In this document: one piece after another, positions 58,401 to 64,000 of the stretch
Position numbering within the stretch: the first letter of the stretch is position 1
Layout: every line of letters begins with the position of its first letter
Source: Gnetum montanum
Lineage: Eukaryota > Streptophyta > Gnetopsida > Gnetales > Gnetaceae
Direction: 5' to 3'
DNA length: 64,000 nucleotides
Assembly: GCA_015680685.1 (NCBI GenBank)
Contig: MNCI01022611.1
Location: 475,115 to 539,114, forward strand
Position numbers and translations under genes: made by a program
Notes under the pieces: generated by a model
Told to the model about the DNA's origin: nothing
Seen by the model: the letters and a program-made list of their open reading frames with translations, nothing else
The model's database searches: none

Positions 58401-59059
58401 CGTTTTCATCCCCTTACTATCCTCAGAGCAATGGACAAGCAGAGGCAACAAACAAGACAATTGTTACAATACTTAAGAAAATGCTTACCCAAAGCAAAAG
58501 AAAATGGCACGAACAATTGGTATACGCATTGTGGGCATACCGCACTATGCACTGAACTTCGACAGGTAAGACACCATACACTCTTGTTTATGGTTCAGAA
58601 GCTGTTTTACCTTTGGAACTGCAGGTACCATCTTTAAGGATCACACTTTCTGGGCTCCTCAACGACGGGAAAAATAATGATCTACGAATCATTGATCTTG
58701 ACTCGGTAGAGGAAGAACGTGTGCACACCCTCAATCAGATTGAATGGTATCAAAAATAGCAACGGCAACGACATCGGCATGACATCAACAAGCGCCCTAT
58801 CAAAGAAGGTGACCTTGTGCTTAAAGCCGTTCGGGAACATCCGGACAAATTCTCAGCTAACTGGGAAGGGCCTTACTTGATCCTTAAAGCATTTGACAAT
58901 GGAGCATTCAAATTAGTTGACGTGGAAAGAAACAAGCTTACCAATCCGACCAATCACTTGTACCTAAAACCGTTTCACGTTGGAAGTACGAGCTCAGGTA
59001 CATGTAAGTCCTGGAATCATGACTATAAACTGATACCACAGCTCGTCCTGGGATCATGA
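55490..59059 (+). pseudogene. pol frame of element T (RT, two RNase H, integrase)
   Basis: One frame runs 3,570 bases without an indel, broken by seven stops (55868, 56210, 56858, 56999, 57839, 58553, 58757). The first ATG is 55508, but the frame may be entered by splicing at 55497. RT (55904-56500) has FMDGFSGYNQI and the active site YVDD at 56369-56380. The usual RNase H follows (56750-57080, DLEKSCLALVFSLRKWRHYL). A second, archaeal-type RNase H (57256-57630) has FDGA, NIAEYEGL and RGDSQLVV, keeping its acidic residues. Integrase (57848-58560) keeps Asp (58151), Asp (58334) and Glu (58442) with 35 residues between the last two, but one zinc Cys is Tyr (CSTY). Dual RNase H marks the Tat lineage. 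Confidence 0.9.
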
Positions 59060-59480
59060 CGGTAAACTGATACCACAGAACAGTCCTTGGTTATGACTTA
59101 AAACTGAAGCCACACCTGTCCTGGAATCATGACTATAAACTAATACCACAGCTCGTCCTGGGATCATGATGGTAAACTGATACCACAGAACAGTCCTAGG
59201 TTACGACTCAAAACTGACACCACAACTATCCTATCATCATGACAATAAACTGATATACCACAGTGTCCGCAACGATGATAAACTAGCACCCATCTGGCAT
59301 GATAGTACACTGCCATCATCGCAATCATTGGAGTCCGCTAAGACTATAAACTATCTTGCCTCCTCATAGTCTGCTAAGACTAAAAACTAGCAATGTAACG
59401 TCCACCACGACGCTAAACGGGCAATGTCCAATGGGTTACGACATAAAACTAACCCATGGTAGGCCGCCAAGACTATAAAC
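59005..59480 (+). repeat. Tandem repeats in the 3' region of element T
   Basis: At 59005-59290 units of about 37 bp, each with ATCATGAC-TATAAACTGATACC or a variant, are arranged in threes (about 110 bp). Looser GACTATAAACTAGCA words go on to 59480. Such variable 3' repeats are known in Ogre/Tat elements and can seed satellites. The last integrase codons overlap the first unit. Confidence 0.85.
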
Positions 59481-60445
59481 TAGCAAGTTCATCGCTGGTT
59501 CATCAATCTTCCGCCACATTCACGCTTCATCACTGCATCACCCGCCATCAGGAGATCCTACCAACGCTACTACTACCGACATACAGTTAGCCGCCATGTA
59601 AGTCTAAGCTCGATCATTCACTCATGGTTTTCTTGTCTCCTCGGAGTTATGTTTGCAGGATGACACCCAGAGGTTTTCGCATAGAGATGCATCTCAACGC
59701 AAGGGACAAGATGGGACAATGTTCATAGCACGCATGACAAAATCAAACCGTTCACTAGTACATCCCCATTCACCGACTCATTCCCTATCCGTTCACAAAC
59801 ACATTTTATTCAACCATACCTCTGATACATCCAGTACACCCAACATTTTTAATATGCTGTCACGTATTGTCACACAGGAGTACAAAATCAATGCAAAGTT
59901 TTACACCAAAAAAAAAGAGACTCCTGGCACTTCCCATATAAGCCCCAGGCAGGAGGGTAGTTGTTTCAAAACCAAGTACTCATGTCTAAAATGGTCAAGA
60001 AGCATATAGTTGCATGGCTTTGGCTCTCCGCCAACAGGTCCCCCTAAACATTAAACACGGTCCCTGTTCCTCCAAAGCATGTAACACAACTCCCCGTGGC
60101 TTTGGTCTTGCCAACAAATGCTCTTGAACACTAACCAAGAGCCTTGTCCAGCCAAAGGACGCCAATCGCATGTCTAAACTTCGAGTCTGCTAAACAATGG
60201 CTATTGACAAGGACCAGCATGCCGCACACCCAAGCACCCCATCTCCCAACATAATTTCTTGGGGAGTCGCCACTCCCCACAATCTCTCTTCTCTTATCAG
60301 CTACAAATTTCCCTTTCCCATGTACTACTGAACACGGTGCGATGACGTCTAGTCAAGTGGGAAAGAACAAAGTCTATATCAAGTTGCTTGTGGATTTTTG
60401 CACTTCTTTGTCAATGCTTCTTAGGTAGATTCCTCCAAGCGTCAA
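59481..60445 (+). other. 3' untranslated region of element T
   Basis: No domain is recognised. The frame at 59653-60009 has no similarity that I can see and lacks a conserved start context. Confidence 0.5.
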
Positions 60446-60459
60446 CAAAGAGGGGCCAA
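60446..60459 (+). other. Polypurine tract of element T
   Basis: CAAAGAGGGGCCAA lies directly before the 3' LTR start TGAAACACC and primes plus-strand DNA synthesis. Confidence 0.75.
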
Positions 60460-61617
60460 TGAAACACCACAAAATTTCGAGTTTGGTACTTCCCCAGCAA
60501 GAAGCAGGTCCCTGGGACCCACAAACAGCCACGGCTACATTTGGCGTCGCACATTGCAACTTCTGGAATCAAAAGACTTACTTTTTGCTAAGTGCAGTAC
60601 CAATGTATACGCCCGACATCCCCAGCGTATACGCCCAGCAGACATCCGACTTACGCGCCCAATGTACACGCCTCGTCTGTACGCTCGGCACCACAGATGC
60701 ACACACCCGATGATGAAGTCTCAATGACAGAATGGAGACAGCACCAAAGAGCAAGAATTGAAGCAAGTCGGCAGCCGTTAGCGCATACGCCCGGCGTATA
60801 CGCCCAGCCATTGTTGGCGTGTACACCCAGCATCCATGGCATCTCCACCCAAGTTCAGACGCCCAGCACGTCCAGCGTATACGCCCAGCGTGTACGCCAG
60901 CCTGATGTAGCGTATACGCCCCACGTATACACCCAGCAAATGTAATATGTTGTATATTTGTAAATTGTGTGCACCCGGTCAACGCGCCATGTGTCTCCTA
61001 ACCCGAGTCTAGCGTAACAACCGGTATAAAGACCCCACTTTTCCACTTCACCCGGATGGTCGGCAAAAATCCCAGAGCATACACATGAGCAATTACGCTA
61101 TGCACCAGAGCTCAAAACCCTCTTACGCTGGAAAACCTGTATGCCATGCACAGTCTCTATGCCACGCCCACAGCGTAATCCAGCCCAGCCGCCCTCCCAT
61201 CCACCGGGGCTTTTCGTCCGCCTTGTGCTTCGCCACAACTACGTTAGATCGGTGCACTGTATTTTCATTCTGTAATATCATTGTTTCATTTTCTGCATAA
61301 GATTGTTTACAATTTTATGTTAATTTGGCCCACGCATTCTGTTTACGCCCGTTTATGCTTACGCTTCGTTTGCATCTGTTTTATGCTGTTTACGCTTTGT
61401 GTACACCCGTTACGCCGTTTACACATAACCCGGCGTATAACACTTCGGTGTACGTTCGGGGAAATCCTTGTCTGATCCGTGTGCGGACCACCCAAGGTTC
61501 TATGCCTTCGTGCATTCTAGCTCACCCTCAGGTGAAGGCAGGGTCTTCTGTTCTCGTCCTGCGATCCCACAGTCTTTGTTTCCTTCCAGTCGGAGACTGA
61601 CGATTTCAGGCGGTACA
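60460..61617 (+). repeat. 3' LTR of element T
   Basis: It is 1158 bp long and closely similar to 43764-44937 with scattered, mostly transition, differences. It has four exact CGTATACGC words at 60620-60920 and TATAAAG at 61025-61031. CACCC follows at 61618-61622. Confidence 0.9.
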
Positions 61618-61622
61618 CACCC

Positions 61623-62399
61623 TAGTTGCATCCAGTAAGTCCCTATTTGATCAACAAGATCATTCAGGACACCTCGTCTCCACCTTTAGCATATCCTCAT
61701 GCAAATTCAAGGTTAGGTTATGTGCCCATCGACCTTAATGTTCCAGCCACCAACATTTTTGATTATTACATGCCCAAAAATCATCATTCACGAAGATAAT
61801 GGTATAAATTCATGATTACTTCAAAAAATGATCAACATCCCATTAAACAACTAGAGTAAATCGAGTATGCTTATGCACTTTTTTTTATTGTAATGATCCA
61901 AATGAAATGGGTATGACATGAGCAAGCCAAGAAATATATAAAATGGATGAGAAAAAGTAGAACAATAGTGAGTTTTGGTAGAATCTAATATTTTCTCCAA
62001 ATGCTTATCATAAATAATGGTTGCATGAGCAATCCAACTAGTTCCTGGTTTCTAGCTAGCCACCCAAATGTGGGTATCCATTCCAAGTAGCCTTAATCAA
62101 TCCACTTTGGTTAAAACATGAAGGCTTGTAGACATAAATAATTTTAGGGAACAACTGTAATGAGCATTATTACTAAGACATGCAACCAAGGTAACAATTG
62201 TGAAGGACAGAATATGATATCATTATTACTATTTCTTAGTTATGGGTGGAAGCGTAAGGTAATAGTTACAATGGGTAAGCATTATATATGTGCAGACCTT
62301 CAACAAAGTTTGCATGAATTAAAGTTTTCACCATCAAATTTTGCACAATAGTATTCTTTTGAGTTGTCCTATAATTGCATAATCCACCCATAGCAATTT
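61623..62399. other. AT-rich spacer
   Basis: Nothing recognised on either strand. Confidence 0.4.
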
Positions 62400-63895
62400 G
62401 CTACATAGCAACACCCACAAAAATCTCATTTTAAGAGACTATTACCTTGGATGTCTCTCATATGGCTATGGAAACCTATGAATAGTCTTAATTAGTAAGG
62501 ACAATGTGATGTTTTAAGAGGTAGGAATTATCACATTCAATAATGTTGATAATTTTCAATAACATTAACAAAGAAATTTAAATGAAATAACTACCAAAAT
62601 TGACAAGGAAATTTAAATAAAATAACTATCCATTTCAAAAAATGATAGCTTAAAGTAAGAGAAATTAATACAAATAGAGGCTTTGAATTTAAAATGGTAT
62701 TTCTTAACTACATATGAAACAACATGCAACAAAGACAAGAGCTCATAGCTCTTCGAATTAGGAATAAAGAAAAGGTTGAGATAAAAGAATTAGCTCAAAA
62801 TAGAGCTTCAAATCTAGTAGACAAGATGTATAGCCTCTTTTTCAAGCTTGTCTACCCATGCCTCTAGAAACCACACCTTCTCCAACAAGTTTTCACCTTT
62901 CATTACCATGATCTGTTCATAGCCTTTGATCAGATTGCTTCCAAAAGCACCTCTAAACTAGTTCCTTAATGAAACTAGAGAAAGGATTCTTGGGACTGTC
63001 CTACCTAGGCCAAATCCCCCTTATGCATTTGACTATGAAAAAGGTTGTATCCTTTCTCACCCTTAGTCTACTATTGCCTCACCTTCTACCTCTTCCTCAT
63101 CTATCAAAACCTACACACCAAGCCAACCCTTTATTTAAAAAAACAAAACTATCTTTAGAAAAATCAAGAATAGATATCAAACTATGGGCCAAGCCAACAT
63201 GTACAACAAGTTCCATGCAATAGAATATGATGTAGTCATGTAGAAAAAAATGTAGAGTAATGATGTTATAGGTTGTCCCAATGCAAATGTGTAGCCCCTA
63301 ACGTTACCTTTATAAATGTATGTATTAGTATTAGATGATGATTCATAAAAGAATATTAGAGTCTAGATTGGAGCTTAGAGAGATTGAAGAGGAAATCCAA
63401 CCTGATTTTGCCTCAAAACTAGGGCTATAGAAACACTAGTAGAACTTGAGAATGCCTGTATGTATGGAGATAGATCAAAGTAGAAGCACCATAGAATCAT
63501 GGCCACTATAATCTTAGCCTGTAGGAGAGCATAGTTCTATCCTAGGTAGATCTTGGGTTTGATGCAAAAAGGAATAAATGCCATTGGATGCTTTGCTACC
63601 ATAGAAAATCCATTTTTGAGTCTCACTAGGTTGAATTGCTTGGAGGTTCCTGTCGGTATGCTCAAATCTCCTAGGATTGTGCCATTACCACAAGAGAAAA
63701 TACCAATGCTCACTGCCAAAAAGACACCATTGCCACTATGTGCATGGTTAAGCCAAGGGCAACATCATAATTCTAGTTGTATAGCTCATCTACATTGCCC
63801 ACAACTTTTTTGATCTACCTCATCTGGGCCTTAGCTTTTAAGAGTCATTTTTTACAAAAGAAAAATTTAGGTAAGTTTCATGTAAAAATAAATCA
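62400..63895. repeat. Duplicated segment, copy 2
   Basis: It is homologous to 41400-42130, in the same orientation, with about 760 bp extra (62640-63400) in which I recognise no gene. It ends with the shared TTTAGGTAAGTTTCATG, and five bases later an LTR begins. Confidence 0.75.
63430..63800 (-). pseudogene. Cytochrome P450 C-terminal fragment, copy 2
   Basis: It reads KQFNLVRLKNG, then VAKHPMAFIPFCIKPKIYLG and, after a stop, AKIIVAMIL-CFYFDLSP. It is the same P450 end as copy 1 but with a more decayed heme loop (63541-63573): both Gly and Arg have changed and the Cys is Tyr. HPMAFIPF is kept better here than in copy 1, so the two copies decayed independently. Confidence 0.7.
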
Positions 63896-63900
63896 GCTAG

Positions 63901-64000
63901 TGATGAACTGTGATATTGTGTATGTGATATCACATCTACGATATCAGATCCACCATGTGATATCGGATACCCAATATCGTAGCTTGTCTTCTTATCTATA
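63901..64000 (+). repeat. Start of an Athila-family LTR, element E
   Basis: It begins TGATGAACTGTGATATTG and has three GATATC words plus variants, like the U3 of elements C and D but in plus orientation. The window ends in CTATA, the likely TATA box. The rest lies outside. Confidence 0.55.

Larger units (their letters stand above)
43764..61617 (+). mobile_element. Element T: 17.9 kb Tat/Ogre-like Ty3/gypsy retrotransposon
   Basis: This element is bounded by 1174 and 1158 bp LTRs and CACCC duplications. On the plus strand it holds a primer site, leader, one gag-protease frame (45613-49698), a 5.8 kb middle region, one pol frame (55490-59059) with RT, two RNase H domains and integrase, a repeat-rich 3' region and a polypurine tract. 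The second (archaeal-type) RNase H and the large size place it in the Tat/Ogre lineage. The middle region carries an antisense, intron-containing gene. No indel breaks gag-pro or pol, but 16 nonsense codons do. Confidence 0.9.

Noticed and set aside
59653-60009. A 118-codon frame in the 3' region of element T
   Set aside because: Low-complexity His/Ser/Thr composition, no domain, no conserved start; probably chance.
63901-64000. Stand-alone GATATC palindrome cluster
   Set aside because: Explained by the U3 region of an Athila-family LTR (element E).
1-64000. tRNA, rRNA or other structural RNA genes
   Set aside because: No cloverleaf or rRNA signature noticed by eye; tRNAscan-SE and Infernal would be decisive.

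Overview
The window looks like intergenic DNA from a seed plant with a large, retrotransposon-rich genome. The evidence is nested Ty3/gypsy LTR elements of two plant lineages, MULE/SWIM, Ulp1, PPR, LRR and cytochrome P450 remnants, and decay dominated by C-to-T and G-to-A changes. A conifer is possible, but that is a guess. I found no intact host gene; nearly every coding region is broken.

Layout. 1-1485: gag remnant of an Athila-like element A (minus strand), separated from its 5' LTR (4658-5557) by about 3 kb holding an LTR-like fragment and shreds of a PPR and an LRR gene. 5821-7500: MULE-transposase/SWIM pseudogene. 7701-21003: element B, a full-length but decayed Athila-like element (minus strand, target duplication GTTGT) with gag, protease, RT, RNase H, integrase and a further ORF before its 3' LTR. 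21649-28200: element C, same family, gag-only, with a truncated 5' LTR. 28201-31480: tandem repeats, including a regular hairpin array. 31950-32700: Ulp1-protease pseudogene. 32923-38776: element D, again gag-only. 38782-40850: a transposon-like pseudogene and a second array of about 113 bp period. 41400-42130 and 62400-63895: two copies of a segment with a P450 C-terminus. 42302-43300: a diverged Tat-type LTR. 43764-61617: element T, a 17.9 kb Tat/Ogre-like element with CACCC target duplications. 63901-64000: start of another Athila-family LTR on the plus strand.

The main discovery is in element T. Between gag-protease and RT it carries, in antisense, a seven-exon gene (53928 down to 50334). 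All six introns are GT-AG, every phase agrees, and the total is 1,023 codons once a single lost base is allowed for. It has a TATA box and a candidate poly(A) signal on its own strand. Its first exons resemble the FCP1/HAD phosphatase fold with the catalytic aspartates missing, the middle looks transposon-derived, and the end is coiled-coil and acidic. A palindromic word, CGTATACG, is repeated in T's LTRs, its leader and next to the antisense promoter, and is nearly absent from the coding regions. I suggest, as inference only, a self-encoded regulator and its binding sites.

Athila-family copies use a tRNA-Asp-type primer binding site and LTRs bounded TGATGA...TCATCA. The LTRs of several unrelated subfamilies carry clustered short palindromes just upstream of TATA, each subfamily with its own word.
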